Below, one piece after another: positions 46,751-54,742 of a DNA stretch of 64,000 nt. Origin of the DNA: an uncultured Lachnospiraceae bacterium. Its GTDB lineage: Bacteria; Bacillota; Clostridia; Lachnospirales; Lachnospiraceae. Each line of letters begins with the position of its first letter. Within the stretch, counting starts at the first letter, position 1. The notes below the pieces were generated by a model. The model saw only the letters and a list, made by a program, of their open reading frames with translations, made no database searches and was not told the origin of the DNA. Made by a program: the position numbers and the translations under genes. Location of the stretch: NCBI GenBank assembly GCA_944381475.1, contig CALWLH010000012.1, positions 1-64,000 of the forward strand, read 5' to 3'.

Positions 46751-46957
46751 CTATTCTACATCCCGTACACGGCCGTACATACTAATTAAGTATAGTCCGG
46801 CAAGACCAACTACCGCATATATGATGCGGCTGATGAGATTTGATTCGCCAAACAGAAATGCTACAAGATTAAACTTGAAAAAACCAATAAGTCCCCAGTT
46901 AATAGCACCTATGATAGCGATTGTCAGTATCGTATAATCTAAAGCTTTGGAATTCAT
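46751..46957 (-). CDS. DUF378 small membrane protein (YuzA family)
   Basis: The 68-residue product has two hydrophobic segments and the family motif IIGAINWGLIGFFKFNLVAFLFG near the start, followed by RIIYAVVGLAGLYLI. This matches DUF378, a family of small membrane proteins with no known role that is common in Firmicutes. On the minus strand AAGGAGG lies before the ATG. It is the only minus-strand gene between recU and the recombinase and lies back to back with the HlyD-like gene. The 105-base gap between them likely holds both promoters. Confidence 0.85.
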   Translation of the reverse strand: MNSKALDYTILTIAIIGAINWGLIGFFKFNLVAFLFGESNLISRIIYAVVGLAGLYLISMYGRVRDVE

Positions 46958-47062
46958 GCTGCTGCCTCCTTTTCGCAGTTAGTTTGTATTCGCTTTTAGT
47001 ATGCGAAATATTTTTTTGTTTATTATGGTTTTTATTTCCATTTTGTTTTGAAAGGAGGCGTT

Positions 47063-48487
47063 ATGGCTTCAGAAAAGAAAAAAAGATTTGAAAAAAACAG
47101 ACAAAAATCCAACTCAAATCTGCAGCGCCTTCTTCCTGCTCAGGAGCGCTTTCACCTCCATTTTTCTGCTGTAATTTTTTTTATATTGCTAATTTATATC
47201 ATTATATTAGTTATCAGATATATAGCAAAAGATACAACAGGGATATATGAGGTTGTACAGGGCAACAGCGGACAACCCCCTTCGTACCAGGCTTTGATTC
47301 TTCGAGATGAGAATATCTACTATGCGGAGCATAGCGGCTTTGTAAATTATTATTGCGCGCAGGGTGACCGCTTGCGGGTGAATGCTGCTGTATGCACTTT
47401 GGATGAGCATGGGGATTTTCTTTCTCAGCTGGTTATTTCAGACAATGAATTAAGCGACGAATCCATGATGCGGCTTAAAAATGTACTTCGTACCCTGAGT
47501 ATATCTTATGACCCCAACAATTTTGGAGACCTCTATACGGAAAAGAGCACATTGAATTCAACGCTTCTTTCTCTCTTGACAGAGGAAAATATTGCCAACA
47601 GGGTGAACGCATCAGATGAATACACCTTTCAGGTTACCAAAACGCCTGTCAGCGGAACCTTTGTTTCAAGCTATGATGGCTATGAGGATTTTGATCTGTC
47701 GAATTTCAGCGCTGTTCAAATTGCACCGGATACCTACGCTCTGAATACGATTATTTCCGGGCAGCTGGTTGAGGCAGGGGCGCCGCTGTATAAAATAATA
47801 CCTTCCGATTCCTTCAGCATCATATTTCAGATGTCGGAGGATGATCAGGTTACTTATTGGGAAAATACGACGTTGACAGTTTATTTTCCAGACATTGATA
47901 AAAATATTACGGGCACTTTTTCTTTTATATTTGACCAGGAGGGAAATCGGTATGCCCGTGTAGATTTTTCGGAGTATGGATATCTGCTTGCAAATACACG
48001 ATTTACAAATATTGAGATTTCCTCAAATCTTATCGAGGGATTAAAAATACCTTCATCCTCACTGGTAAATAAGGATTTCTTATTAATTCCTAAGAGCTTC
48101 TGTACCAGGGGAGGTAATTCTAATCAGTATGGCTGTATGCTCCAGTACTATGAGAATGGAGAATTGAATGCCAGATTTGCCCCGATATCAATCGTCAGCG
48201 AATATGAGGAATATTATCTTGTAGATTCCGGCGCCTTTGATGAGGGAGCTGTTTTGTTAAATCCGGAGGATTCCTCGGATATGTATGAAATCGGCGCCAA
48301 GAAAATGCTTCAGGGTGTTTATTGCGTGAATAAAGGATATGCTGTATTCCAGCTGGTAAATATCCTGGCTCAGCTTGACGATGGCTATGTGATTGTTGAA
48401 GAGGGGTATTACAATAGCATATCTCGTTATGATCGTATCGCATTAAATGGAGCGCTTATCCAGGAAGGAGAGATTATATATCAATGA
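47063..48487 (+). CDS. HlyD-like membrane-fusion/adaptor protein, orphan in a division cluster
   Basis: The 474-residue product has a basic cytoplasmic N-terminus (residues 1-40). One membrane helix (about 41-62) follows, and then a long external part. Two lipoyl/barrel-sandwich-like halves can be seen: the first near EHSGFVNYYCAQGDRLRVNAAVCTL, the second near VSGTFVSSYDGYEDFD and TIISGQLVEAGAPLYKI. A helical hairpin lies between and a beta-rich region behind. This fits HlyD-type adaptors. No ABC transporter or outer-membrane partner gene is near, and a one-membrane Firmicute is expected. AAAGGAGG precedes ATG 47063. The stop overlaps ylmE by ATGA, linking it to cell division genes. Confidence 0.75.
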   Translation: MASEKKKRFEKNRQKSNSNLQRLLPAQERFHLHFSAVIFFILLIYIIILVIRYIAKDTTGIYEVVQGNSGQPPSYQALILRDENIYYAEHSGFVNYYCAQGDRLRVNAAVCTLDEHGDFLSQLVISDNELSDESMMRLKNVLRTLSISYDPNNFGDLYTEKSTLNSTLLSLLTEENIANRVNASDEYTFQVTKTPVSGTFVSSYDGYEDFDLSNFSAVQIAPDTYALNTIISGQLVEAGAPLYKIIPSDSFSIIFQMSEDDQVTYWENTTLTVYFPDIDKNITGTFSFIFDQEGNRYARVDFSEYGYLLANTRFTNIEISSNLIEGLKIPSSSLVNKDFLLIPKSFCTRGGNSNQYGCMLQYYENGELNARFAPISIVSEYEEYYLVDSGAFDEGAVLLNPEDSSDMYEIGAKKMLQGVYCVNKGYAVFQLVNILAQLDDGYVIVEEGYYNSISRYDRIALNGALIQEGEIIYQ

Positions 48488-49191
48488 TTGCTGAAAATTT
48501 GCAGGAAATCCGAAGCCGTATCGCGGCAGCTGCGCATCGCGCCGGACGTAATGAAAGTGATATCAAGCTGATCGCGGTCAGCAAAACCAAACCGGTGGAG
48601 ATGATTGAGGAGTGTATCAAGGCAGGCCAGTATGTTTTCGGGGAAAATAAGGTTCAGGAGCTTGTTCATAAAATCCCTCAGCTTCCGGAAAAACTGGAGT
48701 GGCATCTGATTGGCCATTTGCAGAAAAATAAGGTGAAATATATTGTGGATCAGGTAGAGCTTATCCACTCGGTGGACACAGTCGCCCTGGCAGAGCAGAT
48801 TCAAAAGGAAGCGGCTAAAAAGAAATGTGATGTGAACATACTGCTCGAAGTGAACGTGGCCAGAGAGGACACAAAATCAGGCTTTTACATGGAGGATGTA
48901 TATGACGCATGCCGTCAAATTTCAAAATTTCCAAATGTTCACGTCCGGGGATTGATGACAGTTGCGCCGTTTGTGGCAAATCCGGAAGAAAATCGTGTAA
49001 TTTTTCAAAATCTAAAGCATCTTTTAGTTGACATTCAGGGTAAAAAAGTAGATAATATTCATATGACTGAGTTGTCAATGGGAATGACCAATGATTATGA
49101 AATAGCCGTGGAAGAGGGCGCTACGATGGTCAGGGTAGGCACAGCGATTTTTGGCGCTCGGAACTATGGTGAAAAAAATGATATCAATTAG
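48484..49191 (+). CDS. ylmE: YggS/YlmE-family PLP-binding protein
   Basis: The family binds pyridoxal phosphate and takes part in PLP homeostasis; no clear enzyme reaction is known. The 235-residue product has the PLP-lysine in LIAVSKTKPVEMI, the motif FGENKVQEL, then WHLIGHLQKNKVKY and the C-terminal LSMGMTNDYEIAVEEGATMVRVGTAIFG. This is a complete single-domain TIM-barrel protein of normal length. In Gram-positive bacteria ylmE stands next to sepF, as here. The start overlaps the preceding gene by four bases. Confidence 0.95.
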   Translation: MIAENLQEIRSRIAAAAHRAGRNESDIKLIAVSKTKPVEMIEECIKAGQYVFGENKVQELVHKIPQLPEKLEWHLIGHLQKNKVKYIVDQVELIHSVDTVALAEQIQKEAAKKKCDVNILLEVNVAREDTKSGFYMEDVYDACRQISKFPNVHVRGLMTVAPFVANPEENRVIFQNLKHLLVDIQGKKVDNIHMTELSMGMTNDYEIAVEEGATMVRVGTAIFGARNYGEKNDIN

Positions 49192-49202
49192 GGAGAATGA
49201 TG

Positions 49203-49883
49203 ATGAGTATGATGGATGGAATTAAGAACAGATTTCATGTTGATGTCCTTGATGAAGAGAATGAGGATTTTGACGATTTTGATGATATGGACGATTTTGA
49301 AGATGATGAGGAGACCAGCGGCGGTTTCTTCAGTAATCTTTTCAAACGCAAGCGCTATGAAGATGACGTAACGGAGGATGAGGGTTCAGCTGCTCCAGCT
49401 TCGGATACATCATTTAGAAGATATGTATCGTCTGCATCTAAGGCAGAAAAGTCACCCGTAACTGCAAGAACTACAGATAATATCAAAGCATTTGCTGAGC
49501 CTTCTGGAGAGAAACGTCAGTCACAGGAGCGCAGTAATACCAGAACAGGAGGTGCGAGAGTAATCCCTATGAGTAAAGCGATTGGAAATGCCGGTTCCAT
49601 GCCCAAAAAGAACTCTGATATATATATGATCAAGCCAAAAACCGAGGAGGATGCCCGTGTAGCTGTAGATCATCTCCTAAGCGGAGAGGTCGTCATTATC
49701 AATCTTGAGGGATTAAACCTTGAAATTGCCCAATATGTAACGGATTTCGTTACCGGCGCAAATTACTCCATTGGCGGCAATTTTAATACGATTAACAGCC
49801 AGGTTCTTGTATTTGCCCCCTCCGATGTTCAGATGACGGGCGCTTTTATTGACGGACAAACTGATAATACAAGAGATTTTTGA
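49203..49883 (+). CDS. sepF: Cell division protein SepF
   Basis: SepF binds FtsZ and the membrane and helps form the division septum. The product of 226 residues starts with a short amphipathic helix (MDGIKNRFHV). A very acidic stretch (about residues 17-40) and a variable basic and polar linker follow. The C-terminal SepF domain (about 138-222) begins SDIYMIKPKTEEDARVAVDH and ends with the NSQVLVFAPSDV motif. Several ATG codons lie in a row at 49197, 49200, 49203 and 49209; 49203 has the best distance to GGGAGA. At over 220 residues it is longer than the Bacillus protein (about 150), because of the linker. Confidence 0.92.
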   Translation: MSMMDGIKNRFHVDVLDEENEDFDDFDDMDDFEDDEETSGGFFSNLFKRKRYEDDVTEDEGSAAPASDTSFRRYVSSASKAEKSPVTARTTDNIKAFAEPSGEKRQSQERSNTRTGGARVIPMSKAIGNAGSMPKKNSDIYMIKPKTEEDARVAVDHLLSGEVVIINLEGLNLEIAQYVTDFVTGANYSIGGNFNTINSQVLVFAPSDVQMTGAFIDGQTDNTRDF

Positions 49884-49902
49884 TCTTCAAGCTGTATAAT
49901 TG

Positions 49903-49935
49903 GGCCATTGCTTTGCTGCAATGGCCTTTTATTTT
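49903..49935 (+). terminator. Terminator after sepF
   Basis: GGCCATTGC (49903-49911) and GCAATGGCC (49918-49926) form a perfect 9-bp stem with a 6-base loop, followed by TTTTATTTT. Confidence 0.93.
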
Positions 49936-49961
49936 GATTGCGCCATTGAAAGGAAATGATT

Positions 49962-50495
49962 ATGAAGAAGGCAAAACAGATTATAGTACGCAATGTACTG
50001 GGAATACTGGCCGTGGCCCTTCTGGTATTTCTGGATCAGTTTACCAAATATCTTGCCGTAGAACATTTAAAAGGAAAAAGCTCATATATTGTTATAAACG
50101 GTATCCTTGAGCTTCAATATGCAGAAAACAGAGGAGCCGCCTTTGGAATATTTCAGAACAGGCAAATTGGACTTGTAATAATGTCAGTAGTTATTCTGCT
50201 TGTTATTCTGTTTTTATTTGAGACGACTCCTTTTAAAAAGCGTCTTATTCCTCTGCAGCTGGTTTACATTTTGGTTATAGCAGGGGCTGTGGGAAATATG
50301 ATTGACCGTATCAGGCAAAATTATGTTGTTGATTTTATCTATTTTCGTGTTATCAATTTTCCTAATTTTAATATTGCGGACATGTGTGTAACGGGCGCAT
50401 GTATTTTGCTCATCATTTTGATGCTTTTCGTTTATAAAGACGACGAGCAGCTCACTTGCTTATCCAAGAATAAGAAAAAGGATGTAAATGCGTGA
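49962..50495 (+). CDS. lspA: Lipoprotein signal peptidase II
   Basis: LspA is the aspartic membrane protease that removes signal peptides from diacylated prolipoproteins, such as the DacA-like lipoprotein in this window. The 177-residue product has four hydrophobic segments. Conserved motifs are FLDQFTKYLA, ENRGAAFGIFQ, and the catalytic aspartates in GAVGNMIDRIRQNYVVDFI. ATG 49962 is chosen because AAAGGA is seven bases upstream; ATG 49956 is too close. It overlaps the next gene by GTGA, the common lspA-rluD pair. Confidence 0.95.
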   Translation: MKKAKQIIVRNVLGILAVALLVFLDQFTKYLAVEHLKGKSSYIVINGILELQYAENRGAAFGIFQNRQIGLVIMSVVILLVILFLFETTPFKKRLIPLQLVYILVIAGAVGNMIDRIRQNYVVDFIYFRVINFPNFNIADMCVTGACILLIILMLFVYKDDEQLTCLSKNKKKDVNA

Positions 50496-51394
50496 AACAT
50501 ACATTTGTGGTATCAGAAAACTATGAGGAAGAACGTATTGACCATTATCTTGCCCTTCTGAACAGTGAAATTACAAGAAGCTATCTGCAAAAGCTTATTA
50601 AAGCCGGTGAGATTCTTGTAAACGGAAAACCTGTAAAGGCAAGCTACAGAGTTGCTGCAGATGATGTTATTGATTTAAATATTCCAGAAATGATTGCTCC
50701 GGATATACTTCCAGAGAATATTCCGCTGGATATTTTATATGAGGATGAGGATCTGATTTTAATTAATAAACCTAAGGGGATGGTTGTTCATCCTGCGCCA
50801 GGTCATTACAGCGGTACGCTTGTCAACGCGCTGATGTATCACTGCGGCGCTTCTCTTTCCGGAATTAACGGGGTGATGCGCCCTGGCATTGTGCACCGGA
50901 TAGACAGGGATACAACCGGGGTTATTATTGCCTGCAAAAATGACCGCTCCCACCAGGTTATCGCTGCCCAGCTCAAGGAGCATAGCATAACAAGGCGTTA
51001 TTATGCATTGGTCTGCGGGAATCTAAAGGAAGAGGAGGGAACGATCGACGCTCCTATCGGAAGACATCCCACGGACCGAAAGCGTATGGCTGTAAACTAC
51101 GACCATGGAAAACCTGCCATCACCCATTACCGTGTGTTGGAGCGTTTTGGAACATATACATGGATCGAATGCCAGCTGGAGACAGGCCGGACGCATCAGA
51201 TTCGGGTTCACATGGCAAAGCTGGGACATCCCTTGCTGGGAGATGAGGTATACGGCGGAGAAACCAGGAGAAATCTGATTGGACAGTGCCTTCACGCATA
51301 CGTGCTGGGTTTTGTGCACCCAAAAACACATGCGTATATGGAATTTACGGCGCCTCTGCCGGAGTATTTTAAAAAGCTCATTACAAATATATAA
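50492..51394 (+). CDS. rluD: RluD-family 23S rRNA pseudouridine synthase
   Basis: This is an RluA-superfamily pseudouridine synthase of RluD type. The 300-residue product has an S4 domain (about residues 12-65). The catalytic part has INKPKGMVVHPAPGH, the motif HRIDRDTTGV with catalytic D138, and ETGRTHQIRVHMAKLGHPLLGD. The GTG start overlaps the lspA stop, a well-conserved pairing in bacteria, which supports the RluD assignment over RluC. It is followed by a 172-base gap with a long palindrome. Confidence 0.92.
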   Translation: MKHTFVVSENYEEERIDHYLALLNSEITRSYLQKLIKAGEILVNGKPVKASYRVAADDVIDLNIPEMIAPDILPENIPLDILYEDEDLILINKPKGMVVHPAPGHYSGTLVNALMYHCGASLSGINGVMRPGIVHRIDRDTTGVIIACKNDRSHQVIAAQLKEHSITRRYYALVCGNLKEEEGTIDAPIGRHPTDRKRMAVNYDHGKPAITHYRVLERFGTYTWIECQLETGRTHQIRVHMAKLGHPLLGDEVYGGETRRNLIGQCLHAYVLGFVHPKTHAYMEFTAPLPEYFKKLITNI

Positions 51395-51448
51395 CGTTCA
51401 TTTGATTCCGGCTCTGATAGTAAATATAATTGTATAAACAATTCAAAA

Positions 51449-51493
51449 TGCGTAGGAAAATTGCTTGCATATTTTCCTACGCAGTGGTAGAAT
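51449..51493. promoter_or_regulatory. Promoter overlapped by a 13-bp palindrome
   Basis: A perfect inverted repeat has arms at 51449-51461 and 51471-51483 around a 9-base loop. A promoter-like pair, TTGCAT (51465-51470) and TAGAAT (51488-51493) with 17 bases between, overlaps it: the -35 lies in the loop and the right arm is in the spacer. It could be an operator, an RNA hairpin ending the rluD message, or both. No T-run follows. Confidence 0.5.
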
Positions 51494-51566
51494 ATTGCTA
51501 TAAAATATGGATGACCTGGGGATAATCATTTTTCATTATTCGGGTTGACAGAAACGGAGGTTTCTT

Positions 51567-52202
51567 ATGAAGGGAAATACTGTGATCACCATAGGACGGG
51601 AAACCGGAAGCGGCGGTAGAATGATTGGCAAAATGCTGGCTGAGCGTATGGGCGTAAAATTTTACGACAAGGAGCTGATCCAACTGGCAGCAAAGGAAAG
51701 CGGGCTGTGCCAGGAAATATTTGAAACCTATGACGAAAAGCCCACCAACAGCTTTTTATATTCCCTGGCTATGGACACCTATTCCGGGAACTTTGGCGCG
51801 GCAAATAATCTTATGAGCAGCCTGCCCTTAAATCACAAGGTGTTTTTAGCCCAGTTTGAGGCTATCAAAAACCTGGCTCTGCGTGAAAGCTGTGTAATCG
51901 TGGGCAGATGTGCAGATTACGCACTTGCGGATTATCCCAATACCACGAGCATTTTTATTTCCGGGAAAATGGATGATAAAATTGCCGCCATTATGGAGCG
52001 TTACGGAAAGACTGCGGATGAGGCTAAGAGCATCATCACAAAGAGTGATAAGAAACGATCAAACTATTATAATTTTTACTCCGGAAAAAAGTGGGGTGAT
52101 GCAAGAAGCTATGATCTTTGCCTAAACAGCAGCGTCATCGGCTATGAGGGATGCGTGGACATCGTTCTTGACTTTGTCGAAAAGAAAAAAAAGAAGGCGT
52201 AA
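51567..52202 (+). CDS. Cytidylate kinase-like P-loop protein
   Basis: The 211-residue product begins with ITIGRETGSGGRMIGKMLAE, a P-loop typical of the cytidylate-kinase-like family (not true Cmk). KFYDKELIQLAAKESG and IVGRCADYALADYP follow, with the nucleoside kinase fold, and it ends with a Lys-rich tail. Family members are common in Lachnospiraceae and their substrate is unknown. GGAGG precedes the ATG. The gene has its own promoter and a strong terminator, so it is a single-gene unit. Confidence 0.85.
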   Translation: MKGNTVITIGRETGSGGRMIGKMLAERMGVKFYDKELIQLAAKESGLCQEIFETYDEKPTNSFLYSLAMDTYSGNFGAANNLMSSLPLNHKVFLAQFEAIKNLALRESCVIVGRCADYALADYPNTTSIFISGKMDDKIAAIMERYGKTADEAKSIITKSDKKRSNYYNFYSGKKWGDARSYDLCLNSSVIGYEGCVDIVLDFVEKKKKKA

Positions 52203-52243
52203 TATCGCAGTGAGCAGCTTTGCTGCGTGCTGTGCGACATCGC

Positions 52244-52285
52244 AAATCGAGTAGGGGGCTCTTTTCCCCTACTCGATTTTTTCCA
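52244..52285. terminator. Strong bidirectional terminator
   Basis: A 14-bp perfect stem (52244-52257 with 52266-52279) has an 8-base loop. It is followed by a T run on the + strand and, because the stem starts with A residues, by T residues on the minus strand. It separates the kinase-like gene from the convergent recombinase gene. Confidence 0.93.
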
Positions 52286-52288
52286 GCT

Positions 52289-53350
52289 CTAGGTGTTTTT
52301 TGGCGCTTCATCCTCACGAAGGCGGACCTTATTTCTAGCCTGCCTTCTCTGATCCTCTGCGATGGCGGCATAGTGCTTCCGGGTTGTATTGACGTCACTG
52401 TGTCCAAGAACATCTGCCACAAGATAGATATCGCCGGTGGCCTGGTAAAGACTGGTGCCGTAGGTGCTCCGCAGCTTATGGGGGGTGATTTTTTTATAGC
52501 CGGTAACCAGCTGGGTGTATTTTTTTACCAGTTTTTCTACGGATCGCACGCTGATGCGCTTCATCTGAAGGGAGAGGAAAAGAGCCTCCTCATGGCCGCT
52601 GGCAGGGATCAGGTGACGTCGCTGCTCTAAATACATGTCCATGGCGTTCATTACCTCGTCACCAAAATATACAGTGGATTCCTTTCCGCCCTTTCTAAAT
52701 ACCCGGATACAGCCCTCCCGCTCGTCATAGTCCGTTAGATTTAATCCCACGCACTCAGAAACGCGGATGCCGGTGCCCAGGAGGAGTGTGATCAGCGCCA
52801 GATCCCGGACGGCGGTTTTTTCGTGATAGCTGCGCTGCTTTTGGGTGAGCTTGTCACCGGATTCAACCAGATCCAGCAGCTCCGCCACTTCACCAGGATC
52901 AAGGCGGATGATATTTTTGTCGTGGAGCTTTGGCGTCTGCAGCAGGGCTGCGGGATTCTTTGTAATCCGCTCCGTCTGTATAAAATAGTTGTAAAAGGAT
53001 TTCAGGGAGGATACCTTTCTCTTGATGGCCCGTTCCCCGTTCATATGCTCCTGCTCTGCGTCCCCCTTGTAATATTTCACATATTCAAGGAAGTGTTCAA
53101 GATCAGTGACATGAAGCTGTTCCAGCTCTGTTAACGTGATGGAGACGGTCTCCCTTCCTTTAAATTTTGGGTGTTCCGCAACCAGAAATTTAAAAAAAAT
53201 AGTGAGATCATAGGCATAGGCAATTCTAGTTCTTGAGGCGGTTCTGTGCTCAATACCGCGAAAATAGTCCCCTGCGTAGTCCGGAAGAATTTTGCAGAGG
53301 CTCCGAAGGTGGAGGATATTTTCCCTGTCAACCTGCTCCTTATACTCCAT
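52289..53350 (-). CDS. Tyrosine recombinase (XerC/XerD-like)
   Basis: This is a site-specific recombinase of the tyrosine family. The product of about 353 residues has an N-terminal SAM-like DNA-binding domain and a C-terminal catalytic domain. All key residues are visible: Arg in GTGIRVSECVGL, Lys in RKGGKESTVYF, His-x-x-Arg in TPHKLRSTYG, His in VLGHSDVNTTRKHYA, and the nucleophile Tyr at its end. The start ATG follows GAAGG; an in-frame GTG two codons earlier is possible. It is a lone gene with no attachment site, integration repeats or phage genes beside it. It could be a chromosome dimer resolvase or a relic of an element. Confidence 0.85.
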   Translation of the reverse strand: MEYKEQVDRENILHLRSLCKILPDYAGDYFRGIEHRTASRTRIAYAYDLTIFFKFLVAEHPKFKGRETVSITLTELEQLHVTDLEHFLEYVKYYKGDAEQEHMNGERAIKRKVSSLKSFYNYFIQTERITKNPAALLQTPKLHDKNIIRLDPGEVAELLDLVESGDKLTQKQRSYHEKTAVRDLALITLLLGTGIRVSECVGLNLTDYDEREGCIRVFRKGGKESTVYFGDEVMNAMDMYLEQRRHLIPASGHEEALFLSLQMKRISVRSVEKLVKKYTQLVTGYKKITPHKLRSTYGTSLYQATGDIYLVADVLGHSDVNTTRKHYAAIAEDQRRQARNKVRLREDEAPKNT

Positions 53351-53568
53351 ATGCACACCTTCTTTGCTAAAATTTCTTAAACTTCGGATAATGATTTCTC
53401 CCAGAGTTCCTTATACATTATAAATCAAGTCCTTTCTCCCTGCAACAGAAAATATTAAAGAAAGGATCAAAACTCTGATGGAGAAGAGGCGACACCCAGT
53501 TACGGGGGAAGATTTTCGAGAAATCGTTTTTCTTGGCAAGAGAAAATAAATAACCTGGCATAAAACTA

Positions 53569-53597
53569 TTGACTTTTGTGATTTCAAATGCTAGAAT
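53569..53597 (+). promoter_or_regulatory. Promoter of the rplU-prp-rpmA run
   Basis: TTGACT at 53569-53574 and TAGAAT at 53592-53597 have a 17-base spacer, and a TG dinucleotide one base before the -10 gives an extended -10. This should be a strong promoter, as expected for ribosomal protein genes. Confidence 0.82.
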
Positions 53598-53603
53598 AGC
53601 AAA

Positions 53604-53684
53604 GTATGCCGCTCAGTGTGGTTTTAAAGCTCTGCTCCGCAGACACCGAAACTGGCGAGTAAAGATAAATAGGAGGTGTGCCAC
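53604..53684 (+). ncRNA. Candidate L21 leader (rplU autoregulatory leader)
   Basis: The 80-base untranslated region between the rplU promoter and its ATG has GC-rich, pairable segments (CTCTGCTCCGCAGA) and purine-rich joints, and ends in AGGAGG. Firmicutes have a conserved L21 leader at this position that controls rplU. I identify it by position, size and structure only; a covariance-model search was not run. Confidence 0.55.
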
Positions 53685-53993
53685 ATGTATGCAATTATTG
53701 CGACTGGTGGAAAGCAGTACAAGGTAGAAGAAGGAGATACGATCAAGGTTGAAAAGCTTGATGCAGAGGCTGATACTACCTATACTTTTGATCAGGTACT
53801 TGCAGTAAATAATGGAGAGCTGGTAATCGGCAATCCCACTGTTGCAGGTGCAACTGTATCCGCTACTGTTGTTGGTAATGGCAAGGCCAAGAAGGTTGTC
53901 GTTTACAAGTACAAGAGAAAGACCGGATACCACAAGAAGAATGGTCACAGACAGCAGTATACAGAGTTGAAGATCGACAAGATCAACGCTTAA
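53685..53993 (+). CDS. rplU: 50S ribosomal protein L21
   Basis: L21 binds 23S rRNA in the large subunit. The 102-residue protein starts [18 protein letters not shown] and ends [24 protein letters not shown], the family signature at the C-terminus with its basic stretch. ATG 53685 follows AGGAGG by 7 bases; an upstream GTG at 53676 is rejected. It is the first gene of the rplU-prp-rpmA-obgE-yhbY run. In related genomes rng stands just upstream; here a recombinase does. Confidence 0.98.
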   Translation: MYAIIATGGKQYKVEEGDTIKVEKLDAEADTTYTFDQVLAVNNGELVIGNPTVAGATVSATVVGNGKAKKVVVYKYKRKTGYHKKNGHRQQYTELKIDKINA

Positions 53994-53999
53994 TCTGTT

Positions 54000-54368
54000 A
54001 TGATCATTGTTCATGTTTTATTTGATGAAAGCCTTGAATATTTTGGCTTTCGCGTCAGCGGACATGCCGGATATGATGATTACGGCAAAGACATCGTCTG
54101 TGCTGCTGTATCTGCAGTGACGCTCGGTATGGTCAACGCCACGCTGGAGCTGACGGATGCAGGAGTGATTTATGAGGCCGGAGATAATGGCCTGCTTCGC
54201 TTTAAGTATGATGAGAAGCCCGGACATGACGCTAAGCTGCTCTTTCAGACCATGCTTTTGACCTTACAGAGCATTGAAGAGCAGTATGGCAGGGAGTTTT
54301 TACAGATTAAATATGTACAAAAGCTCCAGAACAAACAGTATATTTCGATTAAAAATCAGGAGGTGTGA
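54000..54368 (+). CDS. prp: Ribosomal-processing cysteine protease Prp
   Basis: Prp removes the N-terminal extension of L27 in Firmicutes. The 122-residue product has the catalytic His in FRVSGHAGYDDYG and the catalytic Cys in DIVCAAVSAV, at the expected distance. The gene lies exactly between rplU and rpmA, as in Bacillus (ysxB) and Staphylococcus. The next gene encodes an L27 with the matching cleavable leader, so the pair is complete. Confidence 0.95.
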   Translation: MIIVHVLFDESLEYFGFRVSGHAGYDDYGKDIVCAAVSAVTLGMVNATLELTDAGVIYEAGDNGLLRFKYDEKPGHDAKLLFQTMLLTLQSIEEQYGREFLQIKYVQKLQNKQYISIKNQEV

Positions 54369-54371
54369 ACC

Positions 54372-54656
54372 ATGTTAAAGATGAACCTTCAGTTTTTCGC
54401 TCATAAGAAGGGTGTTGGTTCTACCAAGAACGGTAGAGATTCCGAGTCCAAGAGACTTGGCGCTAAGAGAGCAGATGGTCAGGTAGTTAAGGCTGGTAAT
54501 ATTCTTTACAGACAGCGCGGAACCAAGATCCATCCCGGAAACAACGTTGGTATCGGCAGCGATGATACCCTGTTTGCAAAGGTGGACGGCGTTGTTCGTT
54601 TTGAGAGAAAGGGCAGAGACAAGAAGCAGGTTTCCGTATATCCTGTTGCTGAATAG
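54372..54656 (+). CDS. rpmA: 50S ribosomal protein L27 with Prp-cleavable N-terminus
   Basis: L27 lies near the peptidyl transferase centre. The 94-residue product starts [17 protein letters not shown]. The first nine residues match the Firmicute-specific leader cut by Prp between FF and A. The mature protein then begins with AHKKG, followed by [19 protein letters not shown], the L27 signature. AGGAGG lies before the ATG. It is 3 bases after prp, so both products are made together. Confidence 0.97.
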   Translation: MLKMNLQFFAHKKGVGSTKNGRDSESKRLGAKRADGQVVKAGNILYRQRGTKIHPGNNVGIGSDDTLFAKVDGVVRFERKGRDKKQVSVYPVAE

Positions 54657-54742
54657 TGCCTGTTACATGGAACTGAAACTGATGGCTTCAAATCTGTCAA
54701 GGATTTGGAGCCACTCTTTATATTGGAAGGTTTGGTAATCTT

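Larger units (their letters stand above)
53351..53684. other. Gene-free region between the recombinase and rplU
   Basis: The 334-base gap lies between divergent genes. The right half has the rplU promoter and leader. The left half (about 53360-53560) is A-rich and has no gene that I can support. It likely holds the recombinase promoter, but no clear -35/-10 pair stands out. Confidence 0.6.

Noticed and set aside
53351-53560. Attachment site or integrated element beside the recombinase
   Set aside because: No direct repeats, tRNA gene or cargo genes are visible near the recombinase.
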